This document shows, piece after piece, positions 53,726-63,323 of a stretch of 64,000 nucleotides of DNA. Positions within the stretch are counted from its first letter, which is position 1. The number at the start of each line of letters is the position of its first letter. The stretch comes from CAINVV01 sp037137375. Lineage in GTDB: Bacteria > Bacteroidota > Bacteroidia > Bacteroidales > Prolixibacteraceae. Below the pieces are notes generated by a model that ran no database searches, had not been told where the DNA came from, and saw only the letters and a list, made by a program, of their open reading frames with translations. The stretch lies in the NCBI GenBank assembly GCA_037137375.1, contig JBAXKJ010000009.1:1-64000 (forward strand). Direction: 5' to 3'. A program made the position numbers and the translations under genes.

Positions 53726-54772
53726 ATGAAACCGATTGTTACCGCACTTTGTTCGTTTGGGATGTCTGGCCAGGTATTTCATGGTCCGTCGCTAAAAGTC
53801 TTACCACAATACAAGATCCACAAGATTCTTGAAAGAAATCAGCGAATATCTGAGAAACACTATCCTCAGGCCACCATCGTAAAGGATTTCGACAAGATTT
53901 TGAACGATCCGGTGATTGAGCTAGTTATTGTCAATACTCCTGATTATCTTCATTTTGAAATGGCGAAAATGGCCATGCAAGCAGGTAAACACATTGTCGT
54001 TGAAAAACCGTTTGTCAAAAATAGCGCAGATGCAGTCAAATTAATCGAAATTGCCAGGCGAAACAAAGTTTTAATGACAGTCTATCAGAACCGAAGGTTG
54101 GACGGAGGGTTTTTAACCGTTCAGAAAGTTCTGGAAAACAAACTACTGGGCAGGATGGTTGAGTTTGAATGTCACTACGACCGCTATCGGAATTACATTC
54201 AGGAAGGTTCCTGGAAGGAAGAAGGAGATGAGCGAACAGGTGTACTATTCAATCTGGGTTCGCACGTCGTAGACCAGACTTTGGTTCTTTTTGGAAAACC
54301 AAAAGCTGTAACGGCTCATTTGTCCATTTTGAGAACAGGTGGAAAGACGACCGATCAGTTTTCCATCCGGTTACATTACGATGGATTTGATGCTACTTTG
54401 CGTTGTTCCTATCTGGTGAGGGAGATGGGACCCCAGTTTATTATTCACGGGACGGAAGGATCTTTTGTCAAAATGGGAACCGATCCGCAGGAAGAGATGC
54501 TCAAGCTTCATAGACTTCCAGATGAACCTGATTGGGGAAAAGAATCCAGGAGCGATTGGGGAAAGCTCAACACGAGCGTTGGCGGTTTGCACGTGGAAGG
54601 CATTATAGAAACCATACCAGGCAATTACTCCCATTTCTATACCAATCTTTATCATGCCATCAGAGAGGGTGCTCCGATGATGGTTTTGCCTGAGCAGGCA
54701 TTAATGACAATCAGGGTACTGGAGGCTTGCCTGGACAGTAACCGGGAGCAAAAAACAATTCCATTCATTTGA
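53726..54772 (+). CDS. Gfo/Idh/MocA family NAD(P)-dependent oxidoreductase
   Basis: A 348-residue cytosolic dehydrogenase of sugars or cyclitols. The N-terminal Rossmann fold begins VTALCSFGMSGQVFHGPSLK, and the family signature is GKHIVVEKPFVKNSADAVKL (EKPF). The C-terminal alpha/beta domain includes LFNLGSHVVDQTLVLFGKP, which provides the active-site region. The sequence resembles the YdgJ/IolW (scyllo-inositol dehydrogenase) branch, but the substrate is not determined. The tatD-type gene follows after 4 bases. Confidence 0.88.
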   Translation: MKPIVTALCSFGMSGQVFHGPSLKVLPQYKIHKILERNQRISEKHYPQATIVKDFDKILNDPVIELVIVNTPDYLHFEMAKMAMQAGKHIVVEKPFVKNSADAVKLIEIARRNKVLMTVYQNRRLDGGFLTVQKVLENKLLGRMVEFECHYDRYRNYIQEGSWKEEGDERTGVLFNLGSHVVDQTLVLFGKPKAVTAHLSILRTGGKTTDQFSIRLHYDGFDATLRCSYLVREMGPQFIIHGTEGSFVKMGTDPQEEMLKLHRLPDEPDWGKESRSDWGKLNTSVGGLHVEGIIETIPGNYSHFYTNLYHAIREGAPMMVLPEQALMTIRVLEACLDSNREQKTIPFI

Positions 54773-54776
54773 CCCG

Positions 54777-55451
54777 GTGATACCTTACATTGATCTGCAT
54801 ACCCACGGAAATGTTCGCAAGAATGACGAAATAAAGGTATTTAATCTGTTGCTGAATGAGTCTTCAGATATTCCTTTACTTCCATTTTCAGCCGGACTGC
54901 ATCCATGGTACGCAGATCAATTATCGGTAGATGATCTATCTAAAAGACTCAATCAATGCCTGCAAAGTCCTGATTTGTTTGCCATTGGGGAAACCGGCCT
55001 GGACAAAGTCTGCAAAACTGCCCTGAATTTACAATTGGATATCTTTGAATGTCAGCTGAAAATCGCTTCCGAGAATAATTTGCCGGTAATCATTCATTGT
55101 GTAAGAGCCTGGGAAGAACTGATCGAAATATCGGGCAATTATCATTCGACCAAGATATTGCATGGATACCAGGGAGGTGTTCAATTAACAGAGCGCTTAT
55201 TGAAGAAGGGATTTTGTTTTTCCATTGGTAAGGCAATTCTAAATTCAGGTTCTGCGATTCAATCATCGATACATCTGATTCCAAAAACTTCCTTGTTTTG
55301 CGAAACAGATACTTCAGTAGTTTCTATTAAGGAAATCTATGAAAAGATCTGCGCAATCCTTAAATTGCATGAGGAGGATTTGCGGAAAACAATATTTGAG
55401 AATTACAAAAAGTTAAAGGTTAAAGTGGAAAGGTTAAAGGATAAAGGATAA
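54777..55451 (+). CDS. TatD-family metal-dependent hydrolase
   Basis: A 224-residue TIM-barrel hydrolase, probable DNase or exonuclease. Metal ligands are visible in DLHTHG (His8, His10), AIGETGLDK, PVIIHCVRA, KILHGYQGG and CETDTS. It starts with GTG at 54777, just after the oxidoreductase stop, and is shorter than E. coli TatD (about 260). The last residues (KKLKVKVERLKDKG) are encoded by a heptamer tandem repeat that also supplies the stop codon, so the C-terminal tail may not be conserved. Confidence 0.88.
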   Translation: MIPYIDLHTHGNVRKNDEIKVFNLLLNESSDIPLLPFSAGLHPWYADQLSVDDLSKRLNQCLQSPDLFAIGETGLDKVCKTALNLQLDIFECQLKIASENNLPVIIHCVRAWEELIEISGNYHSTKILHGYQGGVQLTERLLKKGFCFSIGKAILNSGSAIQSSIHLIPKTSLFCETDTSVVSIKEIYEKICAILKLHEEDLRKTIFENYKKLKVKVERLKDKG

Positions 55452-55474
55452 AGGTTAAAGGTTAAAGGTTAAAG
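55412..55474. repeat. heptamer tandem array (nine units of gttaaag type)
   Basis: Nine consecutive 7-base units, mostly gttaaag with variants tggaaag and gataaag, cover 63 bases. The tatD stop (55449-55451) and the stop of the convergent histidine kinase (55469-55471) are both inside. Seven is not a multiple of three, so unit gain or loss can change reading-frame ends. Confidence 0.95.
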
Positions 55475-57217
55475 GAGGGGTAATTTGACGAAGAAGGTAC
55501 TCCCCTCGCCTTCTTTACTCTCCACCCAGATTTCGCCCTTGTGCTTGGAGACAAATTCCTTGCAAAGCAAAAGCCCAAGTCCAGAGCTCAATTCCCCGGC
55601 TGTACCGGTTCTGGACGTACTAAAACCAATCTTAAAAAGTGAATTCTTGATATTTTCATTCATCCCAATTCCTGAATCCTTTATAGAAATAAGGGTGTAT
55701 TTGTCAGGAGTAGTCTTAGAAGATATGGATATTGTTCCGCCTTCAGGAGTAAATTTAAGGGCATTTGATAACAGATTCCTGATAAGTGATCTTAGCATGT
55801 TTTGATCTGAATAAACCATTTCGTCGGCCGAAACAGAATTAATGATCGTTATATTTTTTTTTAGAGCGGTATTGGAATAGTTCATAATACATTCAAATAT
55901 CTCAGGATAGAGCGCAAACTGATAAGGGTAAAATCTTGACAAACCCTGGTTAATCATCGACCATTCCAATAAATTCTCCAGTAAGCCATACAGATTTCTT
56001 GCAGAATCCTTCATCTTCTGAGCAACCTGATCAGTCTCATTTTTAGTGAGTTGCGACAAATCTTCGGCAATTATTTCTGTCAAACCCAGGAAGGTGCTAA
56101 TAGGATTTCGAAGGTCATGGGCAATGATTGAGAAGAATTTATCCTTCTCGCTATTGAGGGTTTGTAACTGAAGATTCTTATCCAGAATCTCCTGCTCTCC
56201 TCTTTTCTGAGAAGTAATATCCTTCACGATATTTATCAGATAAGATTTATCCTCCAGTTTGACCACCTTACTGGAAAGTAATCCGATAATCTTTTGATGA
56301 TCTTTTAATTGAAAAACAGTCTCAAAATCCAAACAATAGCCATGCATTGCGATCTGTTTACTAAAGACCAGTCTTTCTTCCGGATTAACCCAAAAATTCA
56401 ATTCCAGGGTAGTTTTACCAAGAAGTTCTTCCGTCTTGTAACCCGAGATTTCAATAAAATTATCATTAACTGTTGTGATCCGACTATTATCCAGATTAGT
56501 TATCAGAATAGCGTCTGGGGAAGTATTAAAAATAGCCTCAAAATAATCTTTGGCCTTCTCTTTCTCCCACATCAGTTTCTGGTTAATCATCATGATCATC
56601 GCAAAAGTCCAAAAAATTGATACAAATAGAAGATTAAAATAAGAGGAAATATTTAAAAATGATTGAGTTGTAAAGGTCAATATTTCACCGCCACTGAGTA
56701 GAAAGGCAACTTTTGAAGCACTAAAAAGTCCGTGAACGACAAAAGTCAATATGCAAATATTGGCTGAAAGTTCCAGCGCTTTGGTTTTATAGAGATGAAG
56801 ATCATAGGCGCTAATAAAAGCTATTAACGCACTCGTCAGCCAGATTAAATAAGTTCTGATACGAATATTATCCTCGAAATATATAAAATAGCACAGGAGT
56901 AAAAAATAAGTTATAGATATGATAATCAAAGCTTTCAGCCTTTCTCTTCGGCCAAGAAACCGCATTAAACCAATATAAAGGAAGGATGAACTCAGTATCA
57001 ATAAAGTGTTCTGACACAGGATGGAGATTTTCTCTATCGCTGGAATCTGCCTCGTTTGCATAAAAATATAACCAAGAATCGCAGTTGCACACCACAATAT
57101 CCACCATCCGGGACCGTTGTAGGTTTTGTGGATATTATACTCTATTAAAAAAATCAGTAACTGAATTGAAGCAATAATTCCAAGTACCAGGGCAAATGTG
57201 TAGATGTCAATGTTCAT
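55469..57217 (-). CDS. membrane PAS-domain sensor histidine kinase
   Basis: A 582-residue kinase. Residues 1-212 hold about seven hydrophobic segments. A PAS domain follows at about 225-340 (AIFNTSPDAILITNLDNSRI; FIEISGYKTEELLGKTTLEL). The dimerisation box IIAHDLRNPISTFLGL contains the phospho-accepting His367. The ATPase domain has NLLSNALKFTPEGGTISI, KDSGIGMNE and GLGLLLCKEFVSKHKG. No response regulator is adjacent, so its partner is elsewhere or it is an orphan. It starts directly at the stop of the DUF5009-like gene. Confidence 0.9.
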   Translation of the reverse strand: MNIDIYTFALVLGIIASIQLLIFLIEYNIHKTYNGPGWWILWCATAILGYIFMQTRQIPAIEKISILCQNTLLILSSSFLYIGLMRFLGRRERLKALIIISITYFLLLCYFIYFEDNIRIRTYLIWLTSALIAFISAYDLHLYKTKALELSANICILTFVVHGLFSASKVAFLLSGGEILTFTTQSFLNISSYFNLLFVSIFWTFAMIMMINQKLMWEKEKAKDYFEAIFNTSPDAILITNLDNSRITTVNDNFIEISGYKTEELLGKTTLELNFWVNPEERLVFSKQIAMHGYCLDFETVFQLKDHQKIIGLLSSKVVKLEDKSYLINIVKDITSQKRGEQEILDKNLQLQTLNSEKDKFFSIIAHDLRNPISTFLGLTEIIAEDLSQLTKNETDQVAQKMKDSARNLYGLLENLLEWSMINQGLSRFYPYQFALYPEIFECIMNYSNTALKKNITIINSVSADEMVYSDQNMLRSLIRNLLSNALKFTPEGGTISISSKTTPDKYTLISIKDSGIGMNENIKNSLFKIGFSTSRTGTAGELSSGLGLLLCKEFVSKHKGEIWVESKEGEGSTFFVKLPLL

Positions 57218-58312
57218 CTAAAGTTTGATATAAATTTTTTTCCTGTGTAACAAATAAGCTGGAATAAAGTTAATCATTACAAACAAAATAGCGTAGACCA
57301 TGCTCCAAAATTGTGGTGAAGGTCCCACCGACGAAAAAAGTGCCAAAAAATGATCGTTCAGGGATGCTCCGCTTATCTTCATCTCGTAGAAGAAAAGCGC
57401 CCAGATATCGGCCAGAAAATACACGGCGATTGCATTGGCACCGAAGATGATTCCTCCTTTGGTGAAACGGCTCATTCCCAAAATATCGATCAGATAATAG
57501 CTAGTTCCCAAAACAAGCGCTGCCACTCCTGAAGTTATCAGCACAAAAGAGCTGCTCCAAATATTCTCGTTACAAGGGAAATTCAGGTTCCACAAGTACC
57601 CCACCAAAACTGTCACAAAACCGCCAACCATCAAATAAAGTGCCTTGTCCCTTTTATCCAGGTTACTCAACAAAAGCCGGCCAGCAATCATTCCGGTTAT
57701 CCCTGTAACAAATGAGGGAAAGGTGCTAAGAATTCCTTCAGGATCCCAGGTCTTTTGCCACATCGTTCCCGGAAGAAATTTGGTATCCAGCCAGGCTGCA
57801 AGATTAATCCCCGGTTCCAGCATAGGTTTATCATAACCCGGTGTTGGAATGTAAAGCATTGCCAACCAATAAGTAACCAGGATACCCAAACCAATCCATG
57901 CTTGCTTTTTCCAGTCTGTATTTAGAAATAATATGGCGCAAAACAAAAATACTATCGCTATCCTCGGTAGGGTACCGGTGTACCGCAGGTCGGAAAAATT
58001 GAAATCGGGCAAGAGATTCAGGAAGATTCCAACCAGATAAATCTTGAGCGTACGCCAAAGGATTTTCTTGTACATATCGGTCTTCGGTAGTCCCATTTCC
58101 AATCGTCTGGTATAAGCAAAAGCAATTGAGACGCCAACCACGAAAAGGAAAATCGGCGCAATCAGATCCGTTGGGGAAAGGCCGTTCCATTTAGTGTGAT
58201 TCAATGGCGCATAGGAAAATTGTTCACTTCCGGGATAGTTGACCAGGATCATGGCTGCCACGGTGAATCCTCGCATTACATCCAATGAAATAAGTCTTTT
58301 TGTTTCAGTCAT
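57218..58312 (-). CDS. HGSNAT-like membrane acyltransferase (DUF5009/NagX type)
   Basis: A 364-residue inner-membrane protein with about ten hydrophobic segments. The start RLISLDVMRGFTVAAMILVN and PTDLIAPIFLFVVGVSIAF are typical of the heparan-alpha-glucosaminide N-acetyltransferase-like family, in which a conserved Asp after MRG-type motifs matters. It would acetylate or deacetylate amino sugars across the membrane. It is divergent from the GH20 hexosaminidase, a combination often linked to amino-sugar scavenging. Activity not proven by sequence. Confidence 0.82.
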   Translation of the reverse strand: MTETKRLISLDVMRGFTVAAMILVNYPGSEQFSYAPLNHTKWNGLSPTDLIAPIFLFVVGVSIAFAYTRRLEMGLPKTDMYKKILWRTLKIYLVGIFLNLLPDFNFSDLRYTGTLPRIAIVFLFCAILFLNTDWKKQAWIGLGILVTYWLAMLYIPTPGYDKPMLEPGINLAAWLDTKFLPGTMWQKTWDPEGILSTFPSFVTGITGMIAGRLLLSNLDKRDKALYLMVGGFVTVLVGYLWNLNFPCNENIWSSSFVLITSGVAALVLGTSYYLIDILGMSRFTKGGIIFGANAIAVYFLADIWALFFYEMKISGASLNDHFLALFSSVGPSPQFWSMVYAILFVMINFIPAYLLHRKKIYIKL

Positions 58313-58386
58313 GGTTAATAGTCTAAAACAGATTCGTTAATTTTAGAGAAAATACTGGAGTCGAATTCTCCTTAAAGTTAATCAAT

Positions 58387-60993
58387 ATGGCCAAAATCAG
58401 CAGTTTTTTTCTATTTTCCGGGATAATTTTCCTGTTATTCGGTTGCATCAGGGATCAATCGCAATCCCTACCATTATCGTCTGAACTGGAAGTCAAGTGG
58501 GAATTAGTCACCAATCTGTACCAAGGCAAAGAGCGCGTTTTGGCTGCCTTTACGATCTATAACCATAGCAAGATGACGCTTGAAAACAAAGGTTGGGAGA
58601 TGTTCTTTTCCCAGATGCCACCCATTCCGATTATAGAGGATTCTGTCAGGACTGCCAAAGTTGTGCACCTGAACGGCGACTGGTTCAAGCTCGTTCCCTC
58701 ACGGGATTTCAGGCTCTCTCCGGGAGATTCAATCACCATCAAATATTGCGGAACCGGATTCAACATCAAAGAAACCGATGCTGCATTGGGTATTTACTTT
58801 GTCTTCTACGATTCAAATGGAAAAGAACTTGCCGTCGTACCAGCCGGAAAACAAAGTATCACTCCCTTTCTTCGCCCCGAACAGCTAAAACGCTCTGAAG
58901 CAGACCAATCAATAGTTCCTACTCCCGAAAGTAGATTCTATGAAAATCAGAATCTGTCACTTTTGCCTGATAGCGCTCAGCAGCAATTAGTCCCGACTCC
59001 GGTATCCACGAAGAGAGGCAAAGATTCAGTTGAACTATCTTCTTCGTGGCCCATTTTTTTCGGCGCAGGACTCGAAATGGAGGCTGGTTTCCTTGCTAAA
59101 AAACTACAAAATCTAACAGGAAAGGAATTTTGGTTAGTTAAAGGTACTCCAACAAGATTACCGGCAATTTCACTTCAAAAAATAGATTCAAAAGCCCTAA
59201 AAAAAGAATCATATCAATTGAATATAAATCCGAAAGAAGGAATTTCAATCAATAGCCCGGATGCTGCGGGAGTCTTCTATGGCATTCAGAGTTTTTTGGC
59301 CACTCTGCCTGTCGATCGGCTGACTGCTTCTTCAAAACCACTCAGAACAACCTCGGTTCAAATCACTGATTCTCCCAGATTCTCTTACCGCGGACTTCAA
59401 TTAGACGTGGCCAGGAATTTTCAGAGCAAAGAAACTATCCTAAAAATGCTTGATATCATGGCATTTTACAAACTCAACTACTTCTTATTTTATTTTATGG
59501 AAGATGAAGGGTGGCGGGTCGACATTCCAGGGTTACCCGAACTTACAGAGGTTGGAAGTCGCAGAATGCATGGGAAAGTGAGTGATCCTATGCTTCATCC
59601 TTCCTATGGCAGCGGACCGTTTGCTGACCCAAAATCAGGTTTTGGAACCGGTTATTTCACTCAGGATGAGTTCATTGAAATGCTGAAATTTGCGAAGGAA
59701 AGACATATTACGGTTATCCCGGTACTAAATTTTCCTGCGCATGTTCGCTCTGCTATCAAATCAATGGAGTTCAGGTACCAGCGTCTCATTAAGGATGGAA
59801 AAGAGGCTGAAGCCAATGAATTCAGGCTGATTGACCCGGATGATACTTCGAGGTATATCTCTGCCCAGGGTTATCACGACAATGTAGTTAATGTCGGACG
59901 CGAATCAGCTTTTCACTTTTACGATACAGCTGTGAAAGGTATCCGGCAGATGTATTCGAAGGCAGGTGTTCCAATGGAAATCTTCCATACGGGTGGCGAT
60001 GAAGTCGCAATAGGCGCCTGGAATGGTTCACCGATGGTAAAAAAATTGCTGGCGGATCATCCGGAAATTAAACCCGATGATAAGAGTTTGCAGGCTTATT
60101 GTTTCAGGAGAATCTCGGAGATTCTCAAAAATAATGGCGTGAAAGAAATCGGCGGATGGGAAGAGGCAGCCCTGTTGTCGGATGCTAACGGTAAACCAAC
60201 TCCTAATTTTGAATTCGTCGGGCAAGGGCTTCTGCCCTATTTGTGGAACAACACGGAAGGGGCCGAAGATCTGGGTTACAAACTTGCCAACGCAGGCTAC
60301 AAGGTTGTGCTCTGCGATGTCACCAATTTTTATCTTGACTTTCCTTACGACAAAGATCCAAAAGAACCTGGCAACTACTGGGCAGGATTCCTGGATACCA
60401 AAGATTGTTATGCTTTCGCTCCGTTCGACCTGTTTAAGACTACGACCAAGACGCCGATGGGAAGATTGGTGGATACTGAAAAGGAATACTCCAGTAAAGT
60501 GAGATTAAAGCCTGCGGCTCATCAGAATATTCTCGGAGTCCAGGCACAGTTATGGAGCGAGACCATCAAGGGACCCGAAATGCTGGAATATTATTATTTA
60601 CCACGACTGATCGCTTTTTCAGAAACGGCCTGGTCTCCGGAAAGAAAATGGGAGACCATAGAAAATGAGGAACAGCGGGAGAAACAGTTGACAAAAAGTT
60701 GGAATATCCTCGCTAACGCCATGGCTGCAAGGGAACTTCCACGACTCAGTAAAATGAACGGAGGATTTAACTACCGTGTTCCAATGCCAGGTGCGATAAT
60801 CAAAGATGGAATACTAGAGGCAAATGTTCAATTCCCGGGATTGGAAATCCGTTATACCACAGATGGTTCAGAGCCTTGTTGTACAAGTACTTTGTATACA
60901 GGACCCGTTAAAATATCCGGTCCCGTGAAACTAAAAAGTTTTGTAAAGAATGGCTTATCAAGTAGGACAAGTGTTGTGTTAAGTACCAATTGA
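58387..60993 (+). CDS. GH20 beta-N-acetylhexosaminidase lipoprotein
   Basis: An 868-residue lipoprotein (lipobox LLFGC, about Cys20) that removes terminal beta-linked GlcNAc or GalNAc. Domain order: chitobiase-type carbohydrate-binding N-domain (CHB_HEX; LEVKWELVTNLYQGKERVLA), GH20b small domain (GVFYGIQSFLATLP), catalytic TIM barrel from about residue 335 (FSYRGLQLDVARNFQSKETI), and C-terminal CHB_HEX_C domain (LEIRYTTDGSEP). The catalytic pair Asp538-Glu539 is in FHTGGDEVAIGAW. It is divergent from the acyltransferase gene and likely acts on chitin fragments, glycoproteins or peptidoglycan pieces. Confidence 0.93.
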   Translation: MAKISSFFLFSGIIFLLFGCIRDQSQSLPLSSELEVKWELVTNLYQGKERVLAAFTIYNHSKMTLENKGWEMFFSQMPPIPIIEDSVRTAKVVHLNGDWFKLVPSRDFRLSPGDSITIKYCGTGFNIKETDAALGIYFVFYDSNGKELAVVPAGKQSITPFLRPEQLKRSEADQSIVPTPESRFYENQNLSLLPDSAQQQLVPTPVSTKRGKDSVELSSSWPIFFGAGLEMEAGFLAKKLQNLTGKEFWLVKGTPTRLPAISLQKIDSKALKKESYQLNINPKEGISINSPDAAGVFYGIQSFLATLPVDRLTASSKPLRTTSVQITDSPRFSYRGLQLDVARNFQSKETILKMLDIMAFYKLNYFLFYFMEDEGWRVDIPGLPELTEVGSRRMHGKVSDPMLHPSYGSGPFADPKSGFGTGYFTQDEFIEMLKFAKERHITVIPVLNFPAHVRSAIKSMEFRYQRLIKDGKEAEANEFRLIDPDDTSRYISAQGYHDNVVNVGRESAFHFYDTAVKGIRQMYSKAGVPMEIFHTGGDEVAIGAWNGSPMVKKLLADHPEIKPDDKSLQAYCFRRISEILKNNGVKEIGGWEEAALLSDANGKPTPNFEFVGQGLLPYLWNNTEGAEDLGYKLANAGYKVVLCDVTNFYLDFPYDKDPKEPGNYWAGFLDTKDCYAFAPFDLFKTTTKTPMGRLVDTEKEYSSKVRLKPAAHQNILGVQAQLWSETIKGPEMLEYYYLPRLIAFSETAWSPERKWETIENEEQREKQLTKSWNILANAMAARELPRLSKMNGGFNYRVPMPGAIIKDGILEANVQFPGLEIRYTTDGSEPCCTSTLYTGPVKISGPVKLKSFVKNGLSSRTSVVLSTN

Positions 60994-61035
60994 CAGGTAT
61001 AGCTTAGCACAACAATTGTCTGGTATGATGAAGGT

Positions 61036-63180
61036 TTAGAACCGGATATTGTATTTCAGCTTGAACCGCAGCGCACTTTCGTCCATGACGTACCGCTCCA
61101 GTGGTTGCGATAGTTTGGTAGTCCAGGCAATGATGATGACATTCCCCGGTTTGAAGATCCATTGAAACCTGGATTGAATTCCTATGACTTTTGAATTGTT
61201 GTCGTACTGCAAGTAGTTGTACCAGGTAATATCCGGATTAAAGAGAATATTTGCATTCACGGAATAGATTCGTGCCGTAAAACTTCCGGCCGGTAAGCTA
61301 ACCTCATTCTGCTTGTATCTTGCCCCAACGAAGAAGGGTACTGCAACTTTGTAGTTAACGCCGGCGTTCAGATCTTTGCGAGAGCCGTTGTAAAAATCGC
61401 CCCATGACCAGGACACGTCACCGGCTAGATTTCTGCTTCCAGCGGTGATAAGACTGAGCGTATTCCTGAAATAATCATAGCTTCCAACCGGAATGACGAA
61501 GGAAGAAAAAATATTAAAATTCTTTTCCAGGTATTCATAGTTTTTGTTGACCGTATAGGAAAGCTCTTCCCCTGACTTAAAGCGGATTCTCAATGGGGTA
61601 AAATTAAATTGGCGTGACTCCAGGATATTGGAAAAATTCACGATATGATTGAAACCAACTCCGGTTAAAACCTGTAAAATCCCCTTTATTTTCGGACGGG
61701 GGCCAATCTGGATGTTTCCATAAGTATCCTTGATATTGGTTCTGGGAACAAAACCCATACCGGCAACAAAATTTTGACCAATTTCATAATGACCCAGACT
61801 GTACGAGAGTAGATCATTTGGATAGGAGATCGTGCCTCCCCAGGATAAATCATGATCTGATAGCCCTTTGGTATTTGATTTAAGTCCAAATAATATCAAA
61901 GAGAGATTTTTATTTCCTTTAAATTTTGAAGTTGCCAGCTTCAAATCGACTCCTCCCACATAATTTTCTGCAGCAGAAACCGCATTTCCATAGGTTCCGA
62001 TTACACCGACGGAAGATTCAGAACCAATGCTTCGTGAAATCCTGGCTACAGAAAAATTTGTATTCCCATTGGTATGTTCATCATTGACCTGCATAATACC
62101 GATGTTCCATTTATTGATCATCCCGGTCAGTTTCGCTGCATAGTTGATCTGGATTGGTAAACCGCTGTTATCCAGACCCATTCTGCGAGAAAAAAATGGA
62201 ATAATGTTCTTGCCATAGGTATTGGCATCTTCTCCCTGGATTCCGAATGAAAATAGGCTGGCCCCATCCAGAAAGAAATCCCTTTTTTCCGGGAAAAGAA
62301 GATCGAAACGTGTGAGATTGATCTGACGGTCATCGACTTCAGTCTCGGCAAAGTCTGTATGAATAGTTAGGGAAGATTTCAGGCTTGGGGTTATCTGATA
62401 GAACACATCCAATCCACCTTTGATGGGATATTTGTTTTTGGCATCTTTTTTTGTATCCATGCCGCCGACTATGTACGGGGAGATATCGAGACCAATTCCC
62501 TGGGTGATATTCTTCAATCCAGTAAACAATCCGGCATCGGAGACTTGAAATCTATAACTATTCACATTTGCTGAAGGCCAGTACGACATCTCCAGTTTTC
62601 GTTTAATGTGCCGGATAAATTTGATGCCCCAGTTTGGATTGTATTTATCGAAGCCCATGGTCTTGAATGGAATGGCCATTTCGGCTTCCCATCCGTCGGC
62701 TACGATACGTGCCTTTCCTTCCCAAAGTCCGTCCCATTGCTTGTTAAATACCGCACCGTTTTCGCTGATCGTCGCGTCACCAATTGAACCTCTCGGACCA
62801 ATTTGAAACCAGTAACCATTGCGGTGATCAAGGTAAGTATCCAGGATAACCTGGACCCTGTCATCATTGCTCAGGCTCACGTCGCGGGCCATCTCCTTGG
62901 CAGTGATCTTCTTAGGGTCATCGAAGCATTTGATGCCAACATACAGGTAATTGGCGTCATAGCAGATATAAAATTTGGTTTTTTCGGAGACTGGCTGTCC
63001 GATATTTGGTTCCCGCTGCACCAGCTGATCTACCACAAATGCTTTCTTCCAGGCTTCATCGTTCAAACGGCCGTCAATCGCTGGCGCTTTATCAACGAAG
63101 ATTGCTTGTACAGAAGGTTGTGCAAGACTGAAAAATGGCATAACAAAGGCAAAGAACAAGATCCCTAGTGAACATTTCAT
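61036..63180 (-). CDS. DUF5916 protein with N-terminal CBM9-like domain, outer-membrane barrel
   Basis: A 714-residue exported protein with signal peptide ending FFSLAQ. Residues about 25-215 match a carbohydrate-binding family 9-like fold (IFVDKAPAIDGRLNDEAWKK, FYICYDANYLYVGIKCFDD). The rest fits DUF5916, including TDFAETEVDDRQINLTRFDL and LFPEKRDFFLDGASLFSFG, followed by alternating amphipathic strands that end in a terminal phenylalanine (LKYNIRF), as in outer-membrane barrels. Its function is unknown; it may bind or admit a carbohydrate. Confidence 0.85.
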   Translation of the reverse strand: MKCSLGILFFAFVMPFFSLAQPSVQAIFVDKAPAIDGRLNDEAWKKAFVVDQLVQREPNIGQPVSEKTKFYICYDANYLYVGIKCFDDPKKITAKEMARDVSLSNDDRVQVILDTYLDHRNGYWFQIGPRGSIGDATISENGAVFNKQWDGLWEGKARIVADGWEAEMAIPFKTMGFDKYNPNWGIKFIRHIKRKLEMSYWPSANVNSYRFQVSDAGLFTGLKNITQGIGLDISPYIVGGMDTKKDAKNKYPIKGGLDVFYQITPSLKSSLTIHTDFAETEVDDRQINLTRFDLLFPEKRDFFLDGASLFSFGIQGEDANTYGKNIIPFFSRRMGLDNSGLPIQINYAAKLTGMINKWNIGIMQVNDEHTNGNTNFSVARISRSIGSESSVGVIGTYGNAVSAAENYVGGVDLKLATSKFKGNKNLSLILFGLKSNTKGLSDHDLSWGGTISYPNDLLSYSLGHYEIGQNFVAGMGFVPRTNIKDTYGNIQIGPRPKIKGILQVLTGVGFNHIVNFSNILESRQFNFTPLRIRFKSGEELSYTVNKNYEYLEKNFNIFSSFVIPVGSYDYFRNTLSLITAGSRNLAGDVSWSWGDFYNGSRKDLNAGVNYKVAVPFFVGARYKQNEVSLPAGSFTARIYSVNANILFNPDITWYNYLQYDNNSKVIGIQSRFQWIFKPGNVIIIAWTTKLSQPLERYVMDESALRFKLKYNIRF

Positions 63181-63323
63181 GGTAATTATCTAAATTTTAT
63201 CTGCAGAAAACCCATAAACTGTTCAATATCCAATCAAAAAATGACAGACAAGCATTGAAACTTATGAAGGAATCCGTTATCAGAAGAAGTTTGAATTAGT
63301 TGCCGAAAATAGTAAAAAAATCC

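Noticed and set aside
55412..55474. CRISPR or telomere-like array
   Set aside because: It is a simple 7-bp tandem repeat without spacers, overlapping two coding ends.
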